Shown: positions 1 through 6,264, counted from the stretch's first letter. The stretch: 7,754 bases of DNA from Chryseobacterium gleum (GCA_945883885.1 CAMCYM010000074.1:1-7754), one strand, 5' to 3'. Made by a program: numbers and translations. Notes: generated by a model not told the origin, from the sequence alone.

Positions 1-81
1 GTGGTGACCTACGAAGGCACCCACGACATCCACCTGCTCATCACCGGCCTCGACATCACGGGCCTGAACGCGTTTGTGTGA
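1..81 (+). CDS. Acyl-CoA dehydrogenase, glutaryl-CoA dehydrogenase-like (C-terminal fragment)
   Basis: Only the last 26 codons and the TGA stop lie in the window; the gene starts upstream of base 1. The fragment contains TYEGTHDIH, the C-terminal signature of FAD-dependent acyl-CoA dehydrogenases, in which the Glu (fifth residue here) is the usual catalytic base that removes the alpha proton of the acyl-CoA. The following residues, LLITGLDITGLNAF, match the end of the glutaryl-CoA dehydrogenase branch (lysine/tryptophan catabolism, glutaryl-CoA to crotonyl-CoA) better than short- or medium-chain enzymes. Substrate cannot be settled from 26 residues: the Arg that distinguishes glutaryl-CoA dehydrogenases is outside the window. 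Family assignment is firm; glutaryl specificity is inference. The next gene starts 49 bases downstream on the same strand. Confidence 0.85.
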   Translation: MVTYEGTHDIHLLITGLDITGLNAFV

Positions 82-130
82 AGCGCGTGGCAACATTGAA
101 CATGGTACCTTCGGGCGGAAAGGGAATTCT

Positions 131-1045
131 ATGAAGATTTCACACGTAGGGGCGATGTGTTTGCTTGTAGCCGGGGTTTCCACGGTACAAGGACAGCGGC
201 TCCAACCCGATTGGGGTGGGGTCATAGGCTTTTCAAATTACCTGGGGGACATCGGGAATGGGACCACGGATGGAAGGCCATTCATCAGCGATGTCCAACC
301 CCAGGGGACCCGGATGACGGTGGGTGTCCATGCGATTTACAACATGGACCGGGTTTGGGCGGTACGCGGTGGATTGCAGTTCGTGGGCATTGCGGGCGAT
401 GACGCACATACGAATGCAGGGCCCCGCCGAGCGAGGAACTTGCACTTTCGCAACAATTTGATCGAGGCCTCTGCACGAGCAGAGGGGTATTGGAGACCGA
501 ATCAATCCGTACTGTCAGGCACGGGTGTTCCTACGTTGTACGGATTTGTGGGACTTGCAGGATTTTACTCGAATCCGCAGGCTAGGGAAATCAATGCTGG
601 ACCGAGCGTGGTGGGAGTTTGGCACAACCTGCGTCCTGAGCGCACTGAAGGAGTGGCATACAGCCCGTTCGGCATAGCAATTCCTTGGGGATTGGGTGCC
701 CAGTGGCAAGTCAGCGGTGGGTGGCAGATCGGGACGGAGCTTTGTTACAGATTCACGTTCACAGACTACCTCGACGACATTTCAAACAGCTATGCAGAAG
801 GCACGTATTCCTCTCGGGCTACCGAAGAAAGTGTCGCATCCGCTGGAGAAGGGGCAGGACTGCTTTCGGACCACACCTACAACCCGTTGGCACCGAATCG
901 GCGCGGAAACCCGGAGAACAACGACAGCTACTTCTCGATCCAATTGACTTTTTCGAAAGCGACTCCGCGGGGACGGAATGGCACTTCGTGGACGAAGCGT
1001 CCGGGAGAACATCCCGCTCGATGGGACAATCCCCCGAGAAGATAG
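131..1045 (+). CDS. Outer-membrane beta-barrel protein, DUF6089-like
   Basis: Predicted 304-residue exported protein. The start at 131 is chosen because it opens directly into a signal peptide (basic MK, hydrophobic core about residues 6-18, likely cleavage after VQG at residue 21) and has a purine-rich GGAAAGGGA about 6 bases upstream; an in-frame ATG at 74 would add 19 residues and overlap the preceding gene. The mature part shows alternating hydrophobic/aromatic strands: a Gly-rich first strand with SNYLGDIG (35-42), a strand-turn-strand around AVRGGLQFVGIAGDD (77-91), RNLHFRNNLIE (102-112), and FTFTDYLDDIS (208-218), a motif I associate with Bacteroidota DUF6089 proteins. A variable region (222-265) precedes a last strand, YFSIQLTF (267-274). 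Unusually, about 30 Arg/Pro-rich residues follow that strand instead of an aromatic C-terminus. Role unknown; such proteins are structural outer-membrane proteins or OmpW-like barrels. It converges on the omega-amidase gene 13 bases downstream. Confidence 0.8.
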   Translation: MKISHVGAMCLLVAGVSTVQGQRLQPDWGGVIGFSNYLGDIGNGTTDGRPFISDVQPQGTRMTVGVHAIYNMDRVWAVRGGLQFVGIAGDDAHTNAGPRRARNLHFRNNLIEASARAEGYWRPNQSVLSGTGVPTLYGFVGLAGFYSNPQAREINAGPSVVGVWHNLRPERTEGVAYSPFGIAIPWGLGAQWQVSGGWQIGTELCYRFTFTDYLDDISNSYAEGTYSSRATEESVASAGEGAGLLSDHTYNPLAPNRRGNPENNDSYFSIQLTFSKATPRGRNGTSWTKRPGEHPARWDNPPRR

Positions 1046-1058
1046 GGATATAGACCCG

Positions 1059-1856
1059 TCAGGAGCGGTCAGCATCCCGAAGGAACGGCAGGCTGTGCCG
1101 GATGTGGCTGAGGTGCGCAAAATCAAGAAGTACGTGCAGCGTCTGCGGGAGTGCATCGTGACCGTTTGAGGACGTGCAGGCTCCCAACGGATTGTACACG
1201 GCAGAATGCCCGGGATATTCGAGGGGACCGGGCTCGGTGCCGCAGCGGTTCACGCCGATGGCATAGCATTGGTTTTCGATGGCGCGTGCGGCCAGTAGGG
1301 TGTCCCATGCGGCGATGCGCGGCGCAGGCCAGCAGGCGGAGTAGATGACTGCGTCGTAGGGCGGGTCGCCGAGGTTCCGGGAAAAGATGGGAAAGCGCAG
1401 GTCGTAGCAAATCAGGAGCAAGATCCGCCACCCTCGCCACTCGACTTCCACCCGGTCGCGACCGGGCCGGTAAGCGCCGGGTTCGCCGCCGAGGCCGAAG
1501 AGGTGGCGCTTGTCGTAGCAGGTGGCGGATCCGTCCGGACGCACGAAATGCATGCGGTTCGCGTAGGCTCCGTCGGCGGTTGCCACCGCAAGGCTGCCCA
1601 CGACCGCGCACTGCCACCGCTCGGCCCAACGGGACATCGCCGCGCGGCCGGGGCCACCCGCTTCCGACTCGCGGGCGTGGGCAGGCTCGAGGGTGAAGCC
1701 GGTAGTCCAGAGCTCAGGAAGGACAAGGAGGTCGACGGCGGCCAGGGTGCCCGCGCGTTCGGCGTCCTCGAGCAGGACTTCGGTCTCCGCGATGCTCCCG
1801 TCTGGGTCGTTCCAGCGGGGGGAGGTGGTCAACAGCACGACGTTGAGGTCCTTCAT
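1059..1856 (-). CDS. Omega-amidase, nitrilase superfamily (YafV/Nit2-type)
   Basis: Predicted 265-residue cytosolic carbon-nitrogen hydrolase, normal length for the family. The triad is visible: Glu48 in LPELWTTGF, Lys116 in YDKRHLF, and nucleophile Cys150 in LICYDLRFP. The YafV/Nit2 signatures WPAPR (176-180), AWDTLLAARAIENQCYAIGV (183-202) and a C-terminal LPFLRDAD follow. Enzymes of this type hydrolyse alpha-ketoglutaramate to 2-oxoglutarate and ammonia (and alpha-ketosuccinamate to oxaloacetate), removing the by-product of glutamine or asparagine transamination. Context supports this strongly: its ATG overlaps the stop of an aminotransferase gene in an ATGA arrangement, so translation is probably coupled. 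One oddity is Cys175 before WPAPR, where YafV-like proteins usually have Asn. A different short-chain amide substrate is possible but less likely. It is the last gene of the minus-strand unit, and no terminator hairpin is visible after it. Confidence 0.9.
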   Translation of the reverse strand: MKDLNVVLLTTSPRWNDPDGSIAETEVLLEDAERAGTLAAVDLLVLPELWTTGFTLEPAHARESEAGGPGRAAMSRWAERWQCAVVGSLAVATADGAYANRMHFVRPDGSATCYDKRHLFGLGGEPGAYRPGRDRVEVEWRGWRILLLICYDLRFPIFSRNLGDPPYDAVIYSACWPAPRIAAWDTLLAARAIENQCYAIGVNRCGTEPGPLEYPGHSAVYNPLGACTSSNGHDALPQTLHVLLDFAHLSHIRHSLPFLRDADRS

Positions 1857-3037
1857 GGGTCAAGCGGGATGGCGCGGAGCCGCGCCGCGATGGCGTCCAG
1901 GGTTTCGGGGCGTTTGGCAAAGCAAACCCGGATCAGGACGGGGGCAGCTGCATCCGGGGCAGCGAGGAAGCTGCTCAACGGAATCGTGGCAAGGCCGTGG
2001 CGCACGGTCCAGCTGCGGCAGAGGTCGGCATCCGATCCGGTGGCAAAATCCGTGGCATCGAGGAGTTGGAAGAAGCCTCCTTCTGCGGGGCGGAATGCCC
2101 ACGGCGTGCCCTCGAGTCCCGCGAGGAGGCGGTCGCGGCCGGCGGCATGCAGGGCCGCCAATCCCGCGAGGTGCGCACGGCCGTCGTCGGAGTTGAGGTA
2201 GGTGGCCATGGCGCGTTGGAACGGGGCGCCGGTGGAGAACACGTCGAACTGGTGCACTTTGCGGACTTCGGCCATGAGGTCGGCCGGCCCGAGCAGGGCG
2301 CCGATTTTCCAACCGGTGCAATGCAGCAATTTGCCCAAGGACACGGCGGCGAGGGTGCGCTCGGCGAGCCGGGGTTCGTGGAAGGCACTGAGCGCGGGGC
2401 GGTCGTCGAACACGAGGGGGCCGTAGACCTCGTCGCTGAGCAGGATGGTGTCGGTGGGGGCGAGGAGGTCGGCGAGCCGCGCGAGTTCCGGGGCCGTGAC
2501 CACCCGGCCCGTGGGGTTGTGCGGCGAGTTGAGGAACAGCAGGCGGGTCCGCGGGGTGAGGTGCCCCGCGAGGGCCTCGAGAGGGAGGGCAAATTCGGGC
2601 GCGGTAGCCGGGATGCGAACGGCAGTTGCGCCGGCCAAAGTGACGGCGGGGGCATAGAGGTCGTAGGCCGGGTCGATGAGGATCACCTCGTCTCCGGGCC
2701 GGCACAGCGCCACCGTAGCCGCGAAGAGCAAGGACGAGGCTCCGGCGCCGACAGTGACCTCCGAGGCCGGGTCCAGGGCGACTCCGGCGCGGCGGTGCAG
2801 GTCTTCTGCGAGCCATTCCCGCAAGGCCGGGTCGCCGGCCATCGGAGCGTACTGGTTCCAGCCGTCCCGCATGGCCTCGGTCACGCGGGCTTGCAGCGCG
2901 GCGGGTGGATCGAAATCCGGGAAGCCTTGGCCGGCGTTCACGGCCCCGTGGGCCACGGCAAGAGCAGACATTTCCGCGAAGATGGTCGTACCCGCATGGG
3001 GAAGTCGGCTGGGGGGGAGGGCACCGGGGAACCGCAT
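1853..3037 (-). CDS. PLP-dependent aminotransferase, methionine/glutamine transaminase type (YbdL/KAT-like)
   Basis: Predicted 394-residue fold-type I, class I/II aminotransferase. Visible landmarks in order: N-terminal SRLPHAGTTIFAEMSALA typical of the YbdL/kynurenine-aminotransferase group, GQGFPDF (37-42), NQYAPMAGDPALR (61-73), GAGAS phosphate-binding loop (97-101), SPHNPTG with Asn174, SDEVY with Asp202 and Tyr205, SLGKLLHCTGWKIG with Schiff-base Lys236, and LIRVCF with Arg370 for the substrate carboxylate. All key residues are present. Members use glutamine, methionine or aromatic amino acids as donors; the coupled omega-amidase downstream argues for glutamine transamination, for instance to KMTB in methionine salvage. 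Kynurenine or branched-chain activity cannot be excluded. The ATG lies 4 bases (CCCC) after the porZ stop and the gene's TGA overlaps the next ATG, so it probably depends on re-initiation within a shared transcript. No export signal; cytosolic. Confidence 0.9.
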   Translation of the reverse strand: MRFPGALPPSRLPHAGTTIFAEMSALAVAHGAVNAGQGFPDFDPPAALQARVTEAMRDGWNQYAPMAGDPALREWLAEDLHRRAGVALDPASEVTVGAGASSLLFAATVALCRPGDEVILIDPAYDLYAPAVTLAGATAVRIPATAPEFALPLEALAGHLTPRTRLLFLNSPHNPTGRVVTAPELARLADLLAPTDTILLSDEVYGPLVFDDRPALSAFHEPRLAERTLAAVSLGKLLHCTGWKIGALLGPADLMAEVRKVHQFDVFSTGAPFQRAMATYLNSDDGRAHLAGLAALHAAGRDRLLAGLEGTPWAFRPAEGGFFQLLDATDFATGSDADLCRSWTVRHGLATIPLSSFLAAPDAAAPVLIRVCFAKRPETLDAIAARLRAIPLDP

Positions 3038-3041
3038 GGGG

Positions 3042-5438
3042 TCAGCGCATCAGGGCCACCTTCGCAGTGCCGGCGGAACGGCCGGTGGCGTCGGCGGCGA
3101 AGAAGAGGTACACGCCGTTGGGGGCAGGCCGCCCGTCGGCATCCCGCCCATCCCAAACCGCCCGGCCACCTTCCGACATCAAGGTGGAAATCCACCGGCC
3201 GGCCGCGGTGGTGACGTGCACGGTCGAGCCGTAGGCAAGCCCGTCTACAGCGATGGGCCCGGCGTGGTCGGCGCGGACGGGGTTCGGGAAGACCGTGAGG
3301 TCGTCGATGGCCTGGACGAAGTTCGTGGCGTCGCCCTGGAGGCTGACGATGCCGGCTTCGGTGGCAAAGTAGATTTCGCCGCTGGCGTGGTTGAGGGCGA
3401 TGCCCGTTACGGCGTCGCTGGGCAGCGGGCTGTCGGCGGAGGTGTGGTGGGCGAGTTGTTGCAGGCCGTCGGAGGACATGAGAAACGCTCCAGATGTGGA
3501 CGTGCCGATCCACTTGCGGTTGCCGCCGTCGATGCGGATGCAGCGAATGGCTTCTGTTTCAAGGAGGTACTGGTTGTTTCCGTCTTGCGCGATCAGGATT
3601 TGGGCGGCCCAGGGGCCGCTGGCATCTTCGGAAAAAATCGCCTCCGGGACGTAGACGACCGCCGGTCCGGCCCCTGTGCCGATCCAAACCTCACCGTCCA
3701 GGTCCTCCTCGACGCAGTAGACGTCGTTCGATGGCAAACCTCCCCGCGCCGGGTCCGTGGTGAGGATGCGCCAATCGTCGTCTGCGGTCGTCTCAAGCGT
3801 TCCGGCAGTGTTGTAGACGAGCAGCCCTTGGCCGCGCGGCATCACCGCCCAGATGTACCCGTTGCGCGCAGCGAGCACATCGCCGAGCCAGCCGTCGGTC
3901 CCGAGGGCCGAGCCGAGCGCCATCTGCGCGAAGGTTCCATCCGCACGCCGTACCTGCAACGCATGCTCCACGAAGGCATTCGTATACCAAAGATTCCCAG
4001 CCTCATCGAAATCCACCCCGGCGACCCCGCACCGCGGCGATCCCCCGAAGTCCCCGAGCTGCAGCGTCGAGTTCGTAGCGTTGTGGATCGCCACCAGCGC
4101 CCCCTCCCGCACCTCGACGAGCCCCTCCTCCCACGACCCGAAGTACACGTGGGCGGGATCGCGTGGATCGATGGCCACGCACAATAGGTCGTTCACCCCC
4201 GCGAGCTCATTCACCCCCGCCCCCACCGGCACCCCCACCCACTCCCCCTCAACACGGCCGAACGGCCCGTCCTTGCGATACCGGCTCGTCCACGTCTCAT
4301 CGACGGCGCCCGACGCCACCCACACGTTCCCGTTCCACGCATCGACGGCACGCGACGCCGCCACCGGCGGCCCCTCGGGCGCCCGTGCAATCCCGGCATC
4401 CTCGTTGAGCAGGTCCATCCGGAGCAGCCCCCCTTGGGCACTCGCCACCCACACGTGCCGCCCGCGCAGCACCAGGTCCCGCGGCCGGAACTCGACGCCC
4501 CCGGCGGCATAGTCCACGTCGACCAGCGCCCCAGCGGCATCGTACAGACGGACCCCGTTGAAGTCGCCCACGGCGAGCCGCCAGGTGCCGTCGGGGGCGA
4601 AGCCCGTCGTGATGCACTGGATTTGGTTCGAGGCGAAGGTGGGGTGGGGGGACCACAGGCCATTCTCGAGCACCCACAAGGCGTCGGGCGGCGAAGCATC
4701 GGCGGTGTGGATGTGCAGCATCGGCTCGCCCTCGGCATCCCAAACGAGCTCCCGCACGTCCGCCTGCTCGTCCGGCACGTCCTCCCAGCGGATCCACGCA
4801 TCGGGCGAACCGAGGAACGGGTGGGCCGCATCCGCCTCGAACACCCCGGCATCGGTCCACACCACCAGCCGACCGCCGTCGGCCAGAACTCCGCGCACGT
4901 CCCGGCGGTTCTGGGATCCTTCCGGGTACCACGTGTCGCGCACGTCGCGGGTCCGCAAATCGATGACGACCACCCCGAACGCACTCGCGGCGTAGACCTG
5001 CTGCCCGTCTTCCGACGCCGTGAAGCTGCGGATGGACTTGCTGCCGATCAGGGAACTCTCGCGGATGTCGATGAGGGTGTAGGTGCGCCGCCCGTCTTCG
5101 GCGACGAAGTCCACTGTCCCGTCGGCGTGGCCCACCAGCAACGTGGACCGGGCGGCGTCCCAAAAAAGCGCCGTAGGCGCGCCGGCGCTGAGGCTCTGGA
5201 CCTTCGAGCGCTTTTCCACCGTGCCGTCTTCGGGCCGGAAGGTGAAGACGGCCCCGGGGGTGCGCACCGCGACGAAGCCGGCGTCGGAGGCGGTGTCCCC
5301 GGCTGCACCGCACCAGACCAGCTCGAGGCCTTGGCCGTAGGGCCGGTGGTCCTCCCAGGTGCCGACGGGACGCGTTTGGGCCGCAGCCGGTACGGCGGCG
5401 GCAAACAACATGCTGTATATGAAAATCTTACCCCGCAT
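3042..5438 (-). CDS. porZ: PorZ, type IX secretion system attachment-complex protein
   Basis: Predicted 798-residue exported protein, close to the usual PorZ length (about 780). From the chosen ATG it has a signal peptide (MRGK, hydrophobic to about residue 19, cleavage near AAA-Q at 20/21). Then come PorZ-like N-terminal features: VGTWEDHRPY (25-34), LIDIRESSLIGSKSI (122-136), FGVVVIDLRTRDVRDTWY (154-171). Repeated propeller blades follow, with two-component-regulator-propeller motifs such as GLPSNDVYCVEEDLDGEVWIG (567-587), NRKWIGTSTSGAFL (640-653) and LPSDAVTGIAL. Residues 716-798 are a type A T9SS sorting domain: VFPNPV, GGRAVWDGRDADG, NGVYLF, ending in KVALMR. Known PorZ has two seven-bladed propellers plus this domain and works with PorU, PorV and PorQ on the cell surface in attaching T9SS cargo to A-LPS; it retains its sorting domain. 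In-frame ATGs at 5459 and 5450 could also serve. The start overlaps the AlbA_2 gene end by 11 bases. A generic T9SS-exported propeller protein is the alternative. Confidence 0.85.
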   Translation of the reverse strand: MRGKIFIYSMLFAAAVPAAAQTRPVGTWEDHRPYGQGLELVWCGAAGDTASDAGFVAVRTPGAVFTFRPEDGTVEKRSKVQSLSAGAPTALFWDAARSTLLVGHADGTVDFVAEDGRRTYTLIDIRESSLIGSKSIRSFTASEDGQQVYAASAFGVVVIDLRTRDVRDTWYPEGSQNRRDVRGVLADGGRLVVWTDAGVFEADAAHPFLGSPDAWIRWEDVPDEQADVRELVWDAEGEPMLHIHTADASPPDALWVLENGLWSPHPTFASNQIQCITTGFAPDGTWRLAVGDFNGVRLYDAAGALVDVDYAAGGVEFRPRDLVLRGRHVWVASAQGGLLRMDLLNEDAGIARAPEGPPVAASRAVDAWNGNVWVASGAVDETWTSRYRKDGPFGRVEGEWVGVPVGAGVNELAGVNDLLCVAIDPRDPAHVYFGSWEEGLVEVREGALVAIHNATNSTLQLGDFGGSPRCGVAGVDFDEAGNLWYTNAFVEHALQVRRADGTFAQMALGSALGTDGWLGDVLAARNGYIWAVMPRGQGLLVYNTAGTLETTADDDWRILTTDPARGGLPSNDVYCVEEDLDGEVWIGTGAGPAVVYVPEAIFSEDASGPWAAQILIAQDGNNQYLLETEAIRCIRIDGGNRKWIGTSTSGAFLMSSDGLQQLAHHTSADSPLPSDAVTGIALNHASGEIYFATEAGIVSLQGDATNFVQAIDDLTVFPNPVRADHAGPIAVDGLAYGSTVHVTTAAGRWISTLMSEGGRAVWDGRDADGRPAPNGVYLFFAADATGRSAGTAKVALMR
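4185..4220 (-). repeat. Tandem 18-base duplication within porZ
   Basis: Two adjacent 18-base units (4185-4202 and 4203-4220) match at 15 of 18 positions. On the coding strand both begin GCGGGGGTGAA, and they encode AGVNEL followed by AGVNDL (about residues 407-418 of the protein as annotated). The duplication keeps frame and sits in the linker/blade region just before LLCVAIDPRDP. It looks like a local slippage duplication that has begun to diverge. Confidence 0.75.
4214..4248 (-). other. G-quadruplex-capable tract on the porZ coding strand
   Basis: Reading the minus strand, five G runs of lengths 5, 3, 5, 5 and 5 (complement of the C runs at 4244-4248, 4238-4240, 4232-4236, 4220-4224 and 4214-4218) are separated by loops of 3, 1, 7 and 1 bases. 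A sixth run of 5 lies at 4196-4200. This meets the usual pattern of four or more runs of at least three G with loops of 1-7. It encodes part of EWVGVPVGAGVNELAGV. It may be just Gly/Val codons in a GC-rich genome, and folding is not shown. Confidence 0.6.
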
Positions 5439-6111
5439 ATCTCCATGCATGTGGGCCATCCGTTTCCAACCGATCGAGCGCAGCCTCGTCCGCCAGCGCA
5501 TACGTATAGCCCCGCGGCGTCGGCTCGGTAGCTACAATGCCCCAAACGATGAGCAAAGCCAGCAATTCCTCTGCAGCATAGGGCTCCAGCCGCGCATACC
5601 GGCACACCTGGCGGAATTGCAACACGCGGCCCTCGCGCCACCGCGCGAACAGCTTGCCCACATAGGCGTCGTACCGGAACTCCGAACGTTCACGCCGCAT
5701 TTCGTACTGCCAAACGCGCACCAGCACCGGCGACGCCTTGTGGTTGCAATCCTCCCGCCGCAACCACGCCGACCAGCGTCCCTGTTCGTCGTCGCAGAAG
5801 TGCGGACGCCCCACGGACCGCGGCACCTTGACTTCCAGTACGGTGCGCAGTTCCGCCTTCCAGACCTGGATTTCGAACGGGACGGCCGGCTTGCAATGCA
5901 TCGTGGCCGCGGCTTGGATCATGTGGTACTCCTCTTCCGCCTGCACGCCGCAGACGGTCCCGTTGTCGCGGACTCCCACGAGCAAGCGGCCGCCCGCGGT
6001 GTTTGCGAAGGCCGCAAGGGTACGCGCAATCTTCCGCGCGTCCTCCACCCGGGTTTTGAAATCCTGGTGGAGGTGCTCTCCCTCGGCGATCATTTTCAGC
6101 ACATACGACAT
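5428..6111 (-). CDS. AlbA_2 (Schlafen-like) domain protein, putative DNA/RNA-binding regulator
   Basis: Predicted 227-residue cytosolic protein. Residues about 8-120 match the AlbA_2 (divergent AAA-4/Schlafen) domain: E11-HLHQDFK (E..-x-FK motif), ARKIARTLAAFANTAGGRLL (25-44), VGVRDNGTVCGV (45-56), and a later strand LEVKVPRS (92-99). The C-terminal part (about 164-206, LQFRQVCRYARLEPYAAEEL then GIVATEP and GYTYAL) looks like a small winged-helix fold. AlbA_2 proteins bind nucleic acid or nucleotides and are often annotated as transcriptional regulators or ATP-binding proteins; the function here is unknown. The ATG at 6111 is chosen because the domain begins a few residues later and a TAGTTTTG -7 element lies 9 bases upstream; the frame stays open to 6444, but that extension runs through the promoter region and antisense to rimP and has no domain-like sequence. 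It is first in the four-gene unit, and its TAA lies 8 bases inside porZ. Confidence 0.8.
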   Translation of the reverse strand: MSYVLKMIAEGEHLHQDFKTRVEDARKIARTLAAFANTAGGRLLVGVRDNGTVCGVQAEEEYHMIQAAATMHCKPAVPFEIQVWKAELRTVLEVKVPRSVGRPHFCDDEQGRWSAWLRREDCNHKASPVLVRVWQYEMRRERSEFRYDAYVGKLFARWREGRVLQFRQVCRYARLEPYAAEELLALLIVWGIVATEPTPRGYTYALADEAALDRLETDGPHAWRYAG

Positions 6112-6120
6112 GGCGGTTCT

Positions 6121-6128
6121 CAAAACTA
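6121..6128 (-). promoter_or_regulatory. Candidate Bacteroidota -7 element for the AlbA_2-porZ operon
   Basis: The minus strand reads TAGTTTTG, an exact match to the TAnnTTTG -7 consensus of the Bacteroidota primary sigma factor. I see no clear -33 TTTG at the preferred spacing. The element ends only 9 bases before the ATG at 6111, so a transcript started at the usual distance would have a 5' leader of only a few bases, which makes a near-leaderless mRNA possible. There is no Shine-Dalgarno-like sequence in those 9 bases. Confidence 0.55.
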
Positions 6129-6203
6129 CGGGCGTCCGCACCCCTGAACGCGGCCGGGGTGTGAAAAAGTGCGAATGCGCTGCTGCAGGGGAGGGATTCG
6201 GAC

Positions 6204-6211
6204 TATCTTTG
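6204..6211 (+). promoter_or_regulatory. Candidate Bacteroidota -7 element for rimP-nusA
   Basis: TATCTTTG matches TAnnTTTG exactly. It lies 71 bases before the rimP ATG, so transcription would begin near 6215-6220 and give a leader of roughly 65 bases that includes the hairpin at 6241-6264. No convincing -33 TTTG is visible about 20 bases upstream. The element is divergent from the one at 6121-6128, and the two sit about 75 bases apart. Confidence 0.6.
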
Positions 6212-6240
6212 CACCGAAAATTCTCAGAAGGAGTGCGATA

Positions 6241-6264
6241 AAGAGGGGTCTCGGCCCCTCTTTT
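6241..6264 (+). terminator. Terminator-like hairpin in the rimP-nusA leader (candidate attenuator)
   Basis: An 8-bp perfect stem, AAGAGGGG (6241-6248) pairing with CCCCTCTT (6255-6262), encloses a 6-base loop and is followed by TT and then CGTGTC, so the T tract is short and interrupted. It resembles a weak intrinsic terminator. It ends 18 bases before the rimP ATG, between the candidate promoter and the gene, and no + strand gene precedes it within the spacer, so it is more likely a leader regulator than the end of another transcript. In Bacillus subtilis the rimP(ylxS)-nusA leader carries a NusA-dependent terminator that lets NusA limit its own synthesis; the same logic here is inference. 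A post-transcriptional stabilising or translation-controlling stem-loop is the alternative. Confidence 0.6.

Noticed and set aside
106..113. TACCTTCG as a -7 promoter element for the barrel gene
   Set aside because: It has one mismatch to TAnnTTTG, and no TTTG lies at a suitable distance upstream (the nearest, at 73-76, is too far). The spacer is only 49 bases, so the gene may be read through from the upstream dehydrogenase.
1..3037. Functional link between the glutaryl-CoA dehydrogenase-like gene and the KAT-like aminotransferase in a tryptophan/kynurenine pathway
   Set aside because: The genes are on opposite strands, separated by the barrel gene, and no other kynurenine-pathway gene is present. 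The omega-amidase coupling explains the aminotransferase better.
3191..3212. GC-rich near-palindrome (CCACCGGCC...GCGGTGG) as a terminator or protein-binding site
   Set aside because: The symmetry is offset and imperfect, there is no T tract, and it lies inside the PorZ sorting domain coding sequence, where GC-rich codons explain it.
1997..5531. Long open frames on the + strand (around 1997-3214, 2676-4187 and 4434-5531) opposite the aminotransferase and porZ genes
   Set aside because: Their translations are rich in Arg, Gly, Ala and Pro with no domain motif or signal peptide. They arise from the GC-rich codon pattern of well-identified minus-strand genes.
6233..6241. Tiny leader ORF (GTG-CGA-TAA) after AAGGAG in the rimP leader
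   Set aside because: The start codon touches the ribosome-site-like sequence, leaving no spacing, and a two-codon ORF cannot be supported from sequence alone.
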